A stretch of DNA of 64,000 nt, taken from positions 1-64,000 of the forward strand of contig JBDHDH010000024.1 in NCBI GenBank assembly GCA_039591615.1, read 5' to 3'. Shown here one piece after another: positions 15,438 to 24,055 of the stretch (positions within the stretch are counted from its first letter, which is position 1; each line of letters starts with the position of its first letter). This DNA is from JBDHDH01 sp039591615 (GTDB taxonomy: Bacteria; Gemmatimonadota; Gemmatimonadetes; Gemmatimonadales; GWC2-71-9). The notes below the pieces were generated by a model. The model saw nothing but the letters and a program-made list of their open reading frames with translations, had not been told where the DNA came from and did not search any database. Made by a program: the position numbers and the translations under genes.

Positions 15438-18031
15438 CGCTCGCCTCCCCGAGGTCGGAGGATGAGAGTCGCGGCAATCCGATCTTCGTCGAAGTCGGCG
15501 GCCTGTGACGGAAAGAGGACAGGATCCAGCTCGCCCGCCACCCATTTGTCGATCCGGTCCCGGTACATCGGGCTCACCGGGTTCCCAGACTGTCCTCCGG
15601 GATAGATCGTCCACGCCCGTACGTTCGGTCGTAACTCGACGACCATCCGCCAGCTGGCACCGAAGATCCCACGCCCCGAAGACGGATTCAGGGTGCTCGG
15701 CCCACCCTGGATCGGCAACGCTAATGCCGAGAGACTTGGGAAGCCCAGCAGGTGATAGATGTTCGCATGGCGAATCCCCTCCCATCTCCAACCACTACCC
15801 TCAGGGGACCCGTACTCAGCTTTCGCACGTCCAAGCGCCGCCTCTAGGCTCGCGTTGAGGATCGCGTCGCGATCCTCCAGCGTCTCCTCCGTTCGCTGAT
15901 CATCCCACCACGTGCCATGCGGGCTCTCCAGCAGCGACGCGAGGACGCCGGAGCCGGGCGTACTGATACGGCGAGGAGGTGTCGAGTCGCTCTCGGCCGG
16001 GAGCATGAGCTCGTCCCAGACTCGATTCACGAGCTCATCCATGGCGAGCTCGAACAGGATCGCTCGCTCATTCTCTCTCGTGTACCGACGGTCCCACTGA
16101 GCCAACAGCTGAGCGGCTTCCCGCAGTTCGTCGTCCCCCTCGACACGCGTGAGCGCCCGTTCCGCTGCCTGGAGGAACGCCGGCACGAAGCGGTCGGCAC
16201 GGGCGCTCCCAGGATCGAGCTGGAAGCGCTGCATGTCTTCCGGCGTGACGGCGGTGTCCGCCCGCAGGAGTTGGTTGATCCGGATCGCGCGCCACGGACC
16301 CGGCCAATTCACGCCGAGGTACGTGCTGTCTGACGATGGGTCCAGTGGCTCTTGGTTGGCGGAAGCGAGGAATCCCTGCGGTGGATCGATGGCTTGAGGC
16401 AATCGATCGACAGGCCAGTCACCCAGCCAGTCACTGTCAGACCGGCTCCCATCCCGGATCCTCGTGCCGCGACCATCCCCGGGCCGCAGCGGGAACCGTC
16501 CAGTGGACCGGATCCCGATGGACCCGGTCCAATCGGCGACGAGCATATTCTGCGGGGGCGCCCCGTAGCGTTCCATCGCTCCGAGCCAGTCCGTGACGCT
16601 CCCGGCCGTCGCAGCCTCCGCGAGTGCCCCGATTTCACCAGATTCTTCGAGAACGGTCCAGCGCAGGGAACGGGCCCGTCCCTCGCTCCGGAGCAGCGGC
16701 CCCCTGTGGGTGAAGTAGAGGGTGTCCGTTGCCAGCTGCCGACCACTCGGCCCACGGAATTCCTCGATCCGTCGCGTCAGCGGTCGCCAGTCACCGTCTA
16801 CGGCATGTGCCGTGGGCTCGTCGGGATCGTCGAGTACCTCTTCGTAGAAATCCAAGACATCGGCCTCGGTATTGGTGAAGCTCCAAGCGACTCGGCGATT
16901 GAACCCGATCACGACTCCGGGCACACCGGGAATCGTCACTCCATAGACGTCGATTTCCCCAGGGACGACCATGTGCACTTCGTACCAGATGGACGGCAGT
17001 GTGAGCCGGAGATGCGGGTCCCCCGCCAGAAGCGCAAACCCGGCCTCTGTCCGGGCCGGCGACACCGCCCAGTTGTTGGAGCCCACCGCATCACCACTCG
17101 GCCCGGCGTCTGCGATCGCTCCCAGCCACCCGGCACCGTGAGCCCCTTCAACTCCGCCCCCGCCGCCGAGCGCCGCTCCGGCTTCCTCAACCCACGGCTG
17201 CGAACCGGCGGCCTCGTCCCCTTCTCGCTTCTTGCCGCCCGGTCGCAGCGCCACCGGTATCGGAGCGACTACCGAGTCACCTTCCATCGCGCCGCCGTTC
17301 ACATGTGGGGCGGTCGGTGGAACGATCGGCTCCTGTATGGGACTGTGATCGGGAAACAGTTGCCCGGTGGCATCGACACCGATGATGGACCGAATCCGCT
17401 CGCGGCGAAGGTCACTGGCATTGTAGCTGAGCGTGAATCCCATCCGCTTGATCAGATAGAAGGTGTGTGCTGGTTGCCAGCGCATGGGGCGAGCATCGAG
17501 TAGCCGATACTCCAAGGGCAGGTCACGGGGGCCCATCCCGTCGATCCACGCATTCACGCCGTCGGCGTACGCCTCGAGGAGCTGCGCCGCAAGGGAGTTG
17601 GGGTCCAGCGCGGCGAAGTTGCGTTCGGCTGCCCACGCCAGGCCGTAGCTCCGCTGGGTCCGATCGAAGTCCAGGGCCCGTGGTCCAACCAGCTCGGACA
17701 TCGTCCCCGCGGTGGCCCGGGTTTGCAGCTCGAGCTGGAAGAGCCGGTCCCTGGCCACGACGTAGCCCAGTGCTCGCGAGGCGTCAGTGACGCTTCCGGC
17801 AAAGATGTGTGGGACGCCGCGATCGTCGTACAACACGCGTATCTGGCTCTCCAGCCCAGCCACCTCCGCTGCCACCTCCCGCGGTAGCTCGGCACTCGTC
17901 GCCACCGCCCAAACGCCGGTCCGGGGGTGGAGGAATCCACCGAGCGGCGGTACCGGACCGACCGACCAGTTACCGGCATACAGCGCAGCGGCGAGAAGGA
18001 GGCTCGAGGTGGTGATCTGGAGACGGCGCAT
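15434..18031 (-). CDS. Penicillin acylase family hydrolase (S45, Ntn)
   Basis: An 865-residue secreted precursor of the N-terminal-nucleophile S45 family, which cleaves amide-linked acyl groups (penicillins, acyl-homoserine lactones or other N-acyl compounds). An N-terminal hydrophobic segment suggests export. The alpha chain has DDRGVPHIFAGSVTDASRALGYVVARDRLFQLEL. The maturation site is GSNNWAVSP, with Ser318 the predicted new N-terminal nucleophile. The beta chain has GDPHLRLTLPSIWYEVHM and VIGFNRRVAWSFTN. The linker before Ser318 is unusually long and Gly/Ala-rich (residues 245-312). The ATG at 18031 has no clear SD and follows a TTAGGTG-type repeat in antisense orientation. The true substrate is unknown. 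Confidence 0.9.
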   Translation of the reverse strand: MRRLQITTSSLLLAAALYAGNWSVGPVPPLGGFLHPRTGVWAVATSAELPREVAAEVAGLESQIRVLYDDRGVPHIFAGSVTDASRALGYVVARDRLFQLELQTRATAGTMSELVGPRALDFDRTQRSYGLAWAAERNFAALDPNSLAAQLLEAYADGVNAWIDGMGPRDLPLEYRLLDARPMRWQPAHTFYLIKRMGFTLSYNASDLRRERIRSIIGVDATGQLFPDHSPIQEPIVPPTAPHVNGGAMEGDSVVAPIPVALRPGGKKREGDEAAGSQPWVEEAGAALGGGGGVEGAHGAGWLGAIADAGPSGDAVGSNNWAVSPARTEAGFALLAGDPHLRLTLPSIWYEVHMVVPGEIDVYGVTIPGVPGVVIGFNRRVAWSFTNTEADVLDFYEEVLDDPDEPTAHAVDGDWRPLTRRIEEFRGPSGRQLATDTLYFTHRGPLLRSEGRARSLRWTVLEESGEIGALAEAATAGSVTDWLGAMERYGAPPQNMLVADWTGSIGIRSTGRFPLRPGDGRGTRIRDGSRSDSDWLGDWPVDRLPQAIDPPQGFLASANQEPLDPSSDSTYLGVNWPGPWRAIRINQLLRADTAVTPEDMQRFQLDPGSARADRFVPAFLQAAERALTRVEGDDELREAAQLLAQWDRRYTRENERAILFELAMDELVNRVWDELMLPAESDSTPPRRISTPGSGVLASLLESPHGTWWDDQRTEETLEDRDAILNASLEAALGRAKAEYGSPEGSGWRWEGIRHANIYHLLGFPSLSALALPIQGGPSTLNPSSGRGIFGASWRMVVELRPNVRAWTIYPGGQSGNPVSPMYRDRIDKWVAGELDPVLFPSQAADFDEDRIAATLILRPRGGER

Positions 18032-18042
18032 AGTAGATGGCG

Positions 18043-18057
18043 TTAGGTGTTAGGTGT
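18043..18057. repeat. TTAGGTG direct repeat
   Basis: Two copies of TTAGGTG in tandem, 12 bases upstream of the acylase start. They match the repeats at 20702-20797 and 22568-22597. Confidence 0.7.
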
Positions 18058-18233
18058 CGGGATCCGGAGACGGCAACACGCGTAGGTCGTCACCATGGGA
18101 TATACACCCGGCACCCGCGACCCGATAGCCACTGCTCATTGGCCACTACCCTTGAACCTCCCTATCCAAGACCGCTACTATCCGGCCGCGACCCAAATGC
18201 GCATCGACCCGAGACGACCAACGGAGCGCGAGC

Positions 18234-20705
18234 ATGGCACGCCGAGGCAAAGGACACGAGGCACCGCCCTTCGAAAAGCTGGGGGCATTCTATCTGGGGC
18301 GAGTATACGACCCGGAACGCGACGCGGTCACGTCGGATCTGTTGTTGTACGACTCGAAGGATCTCACCACTCACGGCGTGTGTGTGGGGATGACCGGCAG
18401 CGGTAAGACGGGGCTCTGCATCTCGCTGCTCGAGGAAGCCGCCATCGACGGGGTGCCGGCCATTGCTATCGATCCCAAGGGAGATCTTGGCAATCTCCTC
18501 CTGACCTTTCCCGGACTCCGCGCATCGGATTTTCGTTTCTGGATCGACGAGGGGGAGGCCACTCGCAAAGGAGCGACCGCCGACGAGTATGCCGCATTGA
18601 CCGCAGCACTGTGGCAGCGCGGCTTGGCGGACTGGGGCCAAGACCGCGCCCGCATCGAGAGGCTCCGGGCGGCGGCCGACTTCACCATCTACACACCCGG
18701 GAGTAGCGCCGGCCTTCAGCTCAATCTGCTCCGGTCCTTCGCGGCACCGCCCCCGGAACTCGTGGAAGACGCCGACGCATTTCGCGAGCGCCTGACAACC
18801 GCCGTATCGGGACTCCTGGCGCTCCTAGGCCTGGATGCCGATCCCCTCCAGAGCCGAGAACACATTCTCGTCTCCAACGTGTTCGACACCGCCTGGCGCG
18901 CGGGTGAGAATCTCGATCTCGCCATGCTCATCCAGCAGGTGCAGTCGCCGCCTTTCGATCGAATCGGGGTCATGGATCTCGAGTCGTTCTTTCCCGCGAA
19001 GGACCGCACTGCTCTGGCGATGAACTTGAACAACCTCTTGGCGTCACCCGGCTTTGCGGCCTGGATGGAGGGAGAACCCCTCAAGATTCCCCGTCTGCTC
19101 TGGACCGACGCCGGGCGTCCCCGGGTATCGATCCTGTCCATCGCCCATCTTTCGGACGCCGAGCGAATGTTCTTCGTGACCCTCCTCCTCAACGAAGTGA
19201 TCGGCTGGATGCGGTCGCAGTCCGGGACCTCGAGCCTCCGAGCCCTCCTCTATATGGATGAGGTGTTCGGCTTCTTCCCGCCGGTAGCGAACCCACCGTC
19301 GAAGACGCCCATGCTCACCCTCTTGAAACAGGCGCGCGCGTACGGCGTGGGTGTGTTGCTGGCCACCCAGAACCCGGTTGATCTCGATTACAAGGGACTT
19401 TCGAACGCCGGCACCTGGTTCCTAGGTCGGCTTCAGACCGAGCGGGACAAGATGAGGGTCATCGAAGGGCTCGAGGGAGCTTCGGCAACGGCAGGGGCCA
19501 CGTTCGACCGCCAGCGGACCGAACGAATCCTAGCCGGTCTCAAGTCCCGAGTGTTCCTGATGAACAACGTGCACGAGGACGAGCCGATCCTCTTCCACAC
19601 GCGTTGGGCAATGTCCTACCTTCGGGGACCACTGACCCGAACGCAGATTCAGGAGCTGATGAACGAGCGAAAGGCCGCAGAGGTACCAGAAGCCAGCGTC
19701 CCATCGGCAGCGGCCAAACGTGCGGCGACTGGCCGCAAGGTTCCAAAGACATCGACGACACGACCTGTGGTTCCACCCGAGGTCTCGGAGTTCTTCGTCA
19801 CCCCCGTCGATACGCTGCCCGCAGATACCCGCCGGCTCTACCGCCCCGCTCTGCTCGGAACGGCAGACCTCCATTTTGCAAACGCGCAGGCTGGCGTCGA
19901 CACGTGGGAAACGGTTTCATATCTCACCGTACTCGCGACGCGTCAGACGGGGAACGTCTGGTCCAAGGCCGAATCGCTCCCGGAGGGAGAGCCCGCGATG
20001 GACCGTGAGCCCGTGGAGGACGTGGAGTTCGCCTCGCTTCCAGCGGCGGCCGGCCGCTCGAAGAGCTACACCTCCTGGGAAAAGGCGTTCAAAACGTACC
20101 TCTATCAGAGCCACACGCTCACTCTCTGGAAATGCACCTCGCCCAAGCTCACGGCATCCGTGGGTGAGAGCGAGGCCGATTTCCGAGTACGGGTGCGGGA
20201 GGCAGCCCGGGAGGGGCGGGACACCGCGGTTGAGAAACTCCGCAAACGCTACACACCGAAGCTCGCGCGGCTGCAAGACCAGATCAGGCGCGCGGAGGAG
20301 CGGATGGGACGGGAGGAGTCGCAATACGGCCAGCAGAAAATGCAGACCGCCATCTCGATGGGCGCCACCGTCCTTGGCGCGCTCTTCGGCCGGAAGCTGG
20401 GGAGCGTCGGGAACGTGGGCCGGGCTACGACCACGATGCGGGGTGTCGGCCGCGCCGCCCGGGAACGTGAGGACATCGCCAGAGCGAAGCGCCGGGTGGA
20501 GGAACTGCACGCCAAGCTCGCGGACCTCGAGGTGGAATTCGAGGACGAGACCGCACGCCTGCGCGATGAAGCGGATCCCGAACTCATCGAGATCAAGGAG
20601 CTGCCGGTCCGCCCCCGGAAGTCCGACATCACGATCAGACAGGTCGCGCTGGCGTGGTTACCGTTCTCGGTGGGCGAAGATGGGGTAGCAGAAGCAGCAT
20701 TTTAG
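18234..20705 (+). CDS. HerA-like ATPase (DUF853/DUF87 type)
   Basis: An 823-residue cytoplasmic ATPase of the HerA/FtsK superfamily. Walker A is GMTGSGKT at residues 52-59. DPKGDLGNLL follows, and LLYMDEVFGFFPP is the Walker B region. ATQNPVDLDYKGLSNAGTWFLGRLQTERDK is typical of this family, including the Arg-containing sensor region. Residues from about 650 to 790 form a long charged coiled coil with a Gly/Ala patch in the middle (around GATVLGALFGRKLG), possibly a membrane-binding or oligomerisation hinge. Related proteins process DNA ends or pump DNA, but this branch is uncharacterised. It stands alone, without a NurA nuclease neighbour. Confidence 0.85.
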   Translation: MARRGKGHEAPPFEKLGAFYLGRVYDPERDAVTSDLLLYDSKDLTTHGVCVGMTGSGKTGLCISLLEEAAIDGVPAIAIDPKGDLGNLLLTFPGLRASDFRFWIDEGEATRKGATADEYAALTAALWQRGLADWGQDRARIERLRAAADFTIYTPGSSAGLQLNLLRSFAAPPPELVEDADAFRERLTTAVSGLLALLGLDADPLQSREHILVSNVFDTAWRAGENLDLAMLIQQVQSPPFDRIGVMDLESFFPAKDRTALAMNLNNLLASPGFAAWMEGEPLKIPRLLWTDAGRPRVSILSIAHLSDAERMFFVTLLLNEVIGWMRSQSGTSSLRALLYMDEVFGFFPPVANPPSKTPMLTLLKQARAYGVGVLLATQNPVDLDYKGLSNAGTWFLGRLQTERDKMRVIEGLEGASATAGATFDRQRTERILAGLKSRVFLMNNVHEDEPILFHTRWAMSYLRGPLTRTQIQELMNERKAAEVPEASVPSAAAKRAATGRKVPKTSTTRPVVPPEVSEFFVTPVDTLPADTRRLYRPALLGTADLHFANAQAGVDTWETVSYLTVLATRQTGNVWSKAESLPEGEPAMDREPVEDVEFASLPAAAGRSKSYTSWEKAFKTYLYQSHTLTLWKCTSPKLTASVGESEADFRVRVREAAREGRDTAVEKLRKRYTPKLARLQDQIRRAEERMGREESQYGQQKMQTAISMGATVLGALFGRKLGSVGNVGRATTTMRGVGRAAREREDIARAKRRVEELHAKLADLEVEFEDETARLRDEADPELIEIKELPVRPRKSDITIRQVALAWLPFSVGEDGVAEAAF

Positions 20706-20797
20706 GTGCGCGGTGCGCGGTGCGCGGTGCTAGGGTCTAGGTCTGGTCACCCTTGACCGTCGTCTAACCACCCTAACAGCTGGCACCTCGCACCTAA
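20702..20797. repeat. TTAGGTG/GCGCGGTG repeats forming an inverted pair
   Basis: The gap between convergent genes holds TTAGGTGCG (20702-20710), then three GCGCGGTG-like units, and on the other side CGCACCTAA (20789-20797), which is the exact complement of the first 9 bases. The two ends could pair as a terminator for both genes. The same heptamer recurs at 18043 and 22568. Confidence 0.6.
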
Positions 20798-20811
20798 CAC
20801 CCCTCCCTTGC

Positions 20812-21219
20812 CTAGTGCGTAATCATGGGCTGCATCCGCTTCGCCTGACTGATCCACTCGTCGACCACTTCTTCCGACGGGGTCGCCCGGGTCAGCTTCT
20901 TCTGGTGGTTGATCTCCTTCATCTTGAGCGCGAGGTTCGCGGCATTCCGCACCGCGAGCTCCTTCACCGTGTCGACACCAGCTGCTTCCAGTAGATCTGA
21001 GTACTCGGAGCCGATTCCCGAAACCCGCATGAGATCGGCGCGGTTGGCCCACTCGAGGAGCCGCGACTCGCTGAGCCCGGTCTTCGCCGCGACACCCCTG
21101 CGGCCATCCGGCGTACAGCAATGTTTCAACAAGTCGTCGGTCGTGGCGATGTTGGCCGTCGCGAGCTTCTCCGCGTACATCGGTCCAACCCCTTCGATTT
21201 CTGCGATCTTGTAACCCAT
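20812..21219 (-). CDS. DUF4332 helix-hairpin-helix protein
   Basis: A 135-residue protein matching the DUF4332 family of tandem helix-hairpin-helix domains. IAEIEGVGPMYAEKLATANIATTDDLL opens the first unit and LMRVSGIGSEYSDLLEAAGVDTVKELA the second. In both, the hairpin GVGP/GIGS contacts DNA backbone in related proteins. A charged tail ends the protein. It is likely a small DNA- or RNA-binding protein. The ATG at 21219 follows GAGGG. The neighbouring HerA-like ATPase is convergent, so co-transcription is not indicated. Confidence 0.85.
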   Translation of the reverse strand: MGYKIAEIEGVGPMYAEKLATANIATTDDLLKHCCTPDGRRGVAAKTGLSESRLLEWANRADLMRVSGIGSEYSDLLEAAGVDTVKELAVRNAANLALKMKEINHQKKLTRATPSEEVVDEWISQAKRMQPMITH

Positions 21220-21352
21220 TTCCTACCCTCTCCTCGGAAAGACAATGTGACCGCGCTCTACAAGAATTCAAACACGGCAGCCGGCGTGCCCGGAGAGCGC
21301 GAGGTTGATTCGGCCTCTTACCCGTTGACCCGGCCCAATCGCCGAGCAGTGC

Positions 21353-22567
21353 TCAAAACTCGCTCCAGCCGAGGTGCACCGCTCCCACTCGAACACCTCC
21401 CCCTTCTCCCGGAACCGTCCACGCAACGAGCACCTCGTCACCAGCCCGCGCAATCCGGGGGAAACCACTGGCGCGTGCATCCACCGTTCGGCCAATGGGC
21501 CAGGACGGGGCCGACCCACCATCGCGACGAACGCCGCGGGCTCGAATCTCGGCACCGGAGGCGGTGACCTCCAGCCAAACGACCAGGGCCGTACTCGCTG
21601 CTGCGTCGAATACGACATCGACCCGACCTCGAGGCAGGCCGTCGTCGACGCGAACTGGATCGCCGAACGATGACGCACCATCGGTGGAGAACGCGACATA
21701 GACCCGTGGCGAGTCGTTCGCTGCCGTGAACCAGGCAACGGCGACCGTGTCACCAACCGCGTCAAGCTGCGGTCCGTTCACCGGGCAAGCCGAGATGCGC
21801 CAGCGATCTGGGGAGACCATCGTGGGCGCGGACCAACGTGACCCGTCGTAGCGCACAACCGCGATATCGCGGATTTCTTCTGGAGACCGGTCGCGGTAGG
21901 CCGCCACCAGGCCACTGGTTGTGCGAGCAAGCGCCGTCGCGCAGCACTCGCACGTTCGGTCGTCCAACAGAACGTCCGGGTCCACCTCGCCGGCGGGGCC
22001 GACAAAGGTGGCTCGTGCTGTCATGTCTCCCTGTGTTTGCTCGTGTCCGGTCTCACCCCCTCCCTGCATGGCTCGGCCATCCAACCAGATCAGCGCTGCC
22101 CCCTTTTCCCAGGGGACCATGGAGACGAACCCGTGCTCGGTGGGTGAACGATCACCGTGCGGCACCATCGGGTCGCTCCAGGTGCGTCCACGATCTCGGG
22201 ACCACGCCAGCTTCACGTGATACGCGTATGGGTCGGCCGCAACCTTGGCGAGCCAGTGCGCCAGCCACGTCCCGTCGTGAAGCTCCACCACGGACGGAAA
22301 ATCGGCCCAATTCACGAAAAATCCCGAGCCCTGCGTCACCACTCGAGCGGTTACCCAGACGCCTTCGTCGCGCTCGGCGACCCTCAACACATGCGCCGTG
22401 TCGCCCACCGGCTCGAACCAGCTCATGAGGGCACGGCCATCGGCCGTGGCAAAGAGGTGAGGCTCTCCACTTCCCGGAGGACCGATAAACTCGACGGCGA
22501 CGTGCGGTCTCGAACGTCCGCAGCCGAGGACGAAGACAGAGAGGCAAGCGAGGAGCGCGAGGGGCAT
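21353..22567 (-). CDS. BNR-repeat (sialidase-like) lipoprotein
   Basis: A 404-residue lipoprotein with a six-bladed sialidase-like propeller. MPLALLACLSVFVLGCGRS is a type II signal peptide (Cys16). Asp-box-like motifs SRDRGRTWSDP and STDGASSFGDP mark propeller blades. A cluster RTCECCATALA followed by ACPVNGP gives five cysteines that could form disulfides or bind metal. The catalytic Arg triad of true sialidases is not evident, so it may bind rather than cleave glycans. The ATG at 22567 is preceded directly by the TTAGGTG repeat tract and lacks an SD. Confidence 0.8.
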   Translation of the reverse strand: MPLALLACLSVFVLGCGRSRPHVAVEFIGPPGSGEPHLFATADGRALMSWFEPVGDTAHVLRVAERDEGVWVTARVVTQGSGFFVNWADFPSVVELHDGTWLAHWLAKVAADPYAYHVKLAWSRDRGRTWSDPMVPHGDRSPTEHGFVSMVPWEKGAALIWLDGRAMQGGGETGHEQTQGDMTARATFVGPAGEVDPDVLLDDRTCECCATALARTTSGLVAAYRDRSPEEIRDIAVVRYDGSRWSAPTMVSPDRWRISACPVNGPQLDAVGDTVAVAWFTAANDSPRVYVAFSTDGASSFGDPVRVDDGLPRGRVDVVFDAAASTALVVWLEVTASGAEIRARGVRRDGGSAPSWPIGRTVDARASGFPRIARAGDEVLVAWTVPGEGGGVRVGAVHLGWSEF

Positions 22568-22597
22568 AGGTGCTAGGTGTTAGGTGTTAGGTGTTAG
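22568..22597. repeat. TTAGGTG tandem tract
   Basis: Four near-identical copies of a 7-8 base unit (AGGTGCT, then AGGTGTT three times). The tract directly abuts the start codon of the minus-strand BNR lipoprotein gene. Confidence 0.75.
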
Positions 22598-22616
22598 CCC
22601 TAAGAGGGTTAGTTGA

Positions 22617-22686
22617 CGAGGAAGGTGATGGCAAGGGGAAGGGAAGGCTGAAGGATGAGGGCAGAGGGCAGAAGGTAGAAGGCAGG
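22617..22686. repeat. Polypurine tract, GGGCAGAGG type
   Basis: About 70 bases of nearly pure purine/GGCA units (AGGGCAGAGGGCAGAAGG at its core) in the divergent gap between the BNR lipoprotein and the NTF2-like gene. The same core recurs at 39119-39136. Confidence 0.6.
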
Positions 22687-22810
22687 ACTCTCCACGTAGA
22701 ACGTTTCCGGGTTCGCGGAGCGACCGAAAGGGGGTTAGCTTCGCGGGCTGACTGATGCGACGCTGGGTGTCGAGCTCGACCGACACACCGACGTGCTGGA
22801 GGGGTGCCTG

Positions 22811-23371
22811 ATGCGATCAGATCGAACTGCCGTCCTTTGCCTGCTTTGTTGTGCGGCGTTACCCGTAGCGGCCCAGGGGCAGACAGCCAGCCCGACCGGG
22901 GGCGAGGTGCCGGAAGCGGCGGTGGACGATGTCTCGACCGTGAACGGCATCATCGCCGCTATGTACGACGTCATCTCGGGCCCAGCCGGCCAGAAGCGGG
23001 ATTGGGATCGCTTCCGGTCACTGTTTCTGCCGGAAGCACGGCTCATCCCCACCGGCTTTCCGCAAGGCAGCGATAGAGCGCGGGCTCGAGTGATGACGGT
23101 GGATGATTACGTCACGAACAGCGGGCCCTTCCTCGAGGAGCGTGGATTCTTCGAGGCCGAGGTCGGTCGGGTGATGGAGCGGTTCGAGAACATCGCACAC
23201 TTATTCTCGACCTACGAGTCCCGCTGGAAGCCCGACGATGCCGAGCCATTCCAACGGGGAATCAACAGCATTCAGCTGATGTGGGATGGGGGGCGCTGGT
23301 GGATAGCCAACATCATGTGGAGAGGGGTGGAACCGGATGTCGAGATTCCGATGAAGTATCTGGGTAAGTAG
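22811..23371 (+). CDS. Secreted NTF2-like protein, hypothetical
   Basis: A 186-residue exported protein. The ATG at 22811 follows GGAGG at about 9 bases. A signal peptide ends around PVAAQGQ. The mature part has the NTF2/SnoaL-like order of a helix with MYDVISGPAGQKRDWDRFRSLFLPEARLIP, then strands and RGINSIQLMWDGGRWWIANIMWRG. The N-terminal acidic helix (AAVDDVSTVNGIIAAMYD) is typical of this family in Bacteroidota and Gemmatimonadota. The substrate is unknown. It stands alone between a divergent promoter region and a convergent operon. Confidence 0.8.
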   Translation: MRSDRTAVLCLLCCAALPVAAQGQTASPTGGEVPEAAVDDVSTVNGIIAAMYDVISGPAGQKRDWDRFRSLFLPEARLIPTGFPQGSDRARARVMTVDDYVTNSGPFLEERGFFEAEVGRVMERFENIAHLFSTYESRWKPDDAEPFQRGINSIQLMWDGGRWWIANIMWRGVEPDVEIPMKYLGK

Positions 23372-23373
23372 CA

Positions 23374-23392
23374 GCGGGATTGGCGGGATCGG
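23374..23392. repeat. GGCGGGATTGG-type tract
   Basis: GCGGGATTGGCGGGATCGG begins 2 bases after the stop of the NTF2-like gene and fills the convergent gap. It matches tracts at 45169, 47943, 48154 and 57963. Confidence 0.65.
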
Positions 23393-23422
23393 TGCGACAA
23401 GATGGGTGGCTCTCCCGCCGAT

Positions 23423-24055
23423 TCACTCCCACCCCATTTCCACCCCGAACCGCGCCACCGTGACCTGTAACGGCACGGCTCGTCGCTGGACCTCTCGATC
23501 AAAGCGCTGAAACTCGAACTCGCCCATCGCGCGGATCCGCCCATTCGGCGTGCCGATGGACGTGCCGAGACTCAGTTCGACGGCTAGGCCCGCGGCTCCA
23601 CCACCGCTGAACTGCGGCGCCACGAGATAGGCACCTCGTCCCCACACCGTGGCGATCCGGGATAGCGGATACTCCGACAGAATCCCGACCCGGACGAGTC
23701 CGACCTCCTGCGTGGCGAAGTCGGGATCGATCCAGCGACGTCCAGCGCCGACCTCAACGGCGATCGACCGGGCGAAGAGCACGCTAACCCTCCCGTCCAC
23801 CTGCACGACCTCGAACGCGGTGTTATCCGGTCTGTCCGGATCGAGGTCCGCCCAATAGCCACGCGCCTCGAAGGCGAACCGACCGAGTCGGAGGCCGAGG
23901 AGCCCACCGACGCCCAAGCCGTTGGCTTTGAGCGACTCATCTACCTCGCTGTGGGTGACCGTAACGCCGTGGACGCCGAACCGAACGGTCTGGCCGTCGA
24001 CGGGCGACGCACACACCACCAGCGTCGCGCAGGTAAGCGCGAGAGCGCGCCTCAC
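23423..24055 (-). CDS. Outer-membrane beta-barrel protein
   Basis: A 210-residue protein with a signal peptide (ALALTCATLVVCASPVDG). It is made of alternating hydrophobic/polar strands ending in an aromatic C-terminus (VARFGVEMGWE), as in eight- to ten-strand outer-membrane barrels such as OmpA-like porins. Glycine-rich strands (GLGVGGLLGLRLGRFAFEARGYW) support this. The ATG overlaps the stop of the upstream gene by 4 bases. It is the last cistron of a four-gene coupled operon with a kinase and a surface lipoprotein, so it may be the outer-membrane part of that system. Confidence 0.75.
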   Translation of the reverse strand: MRRALALTCATLVVCASPVDGQTVRFGVHGVTVTHSEVDESLKANGLGVGGLLGLRLGRFAFEARGYWADLDPDRPDNTAFEVVQVDGRVSVLFARSIAVEVGAGRRWIDPDFATQEVGLVRVGILSEYPLSRIATVWGRGAYLVAPQFSGGGAAGLAVELSLGTSIGTPNGRIRAMGEFEFQRFDREVQRRAVPLQVTVARFGVEMGWE

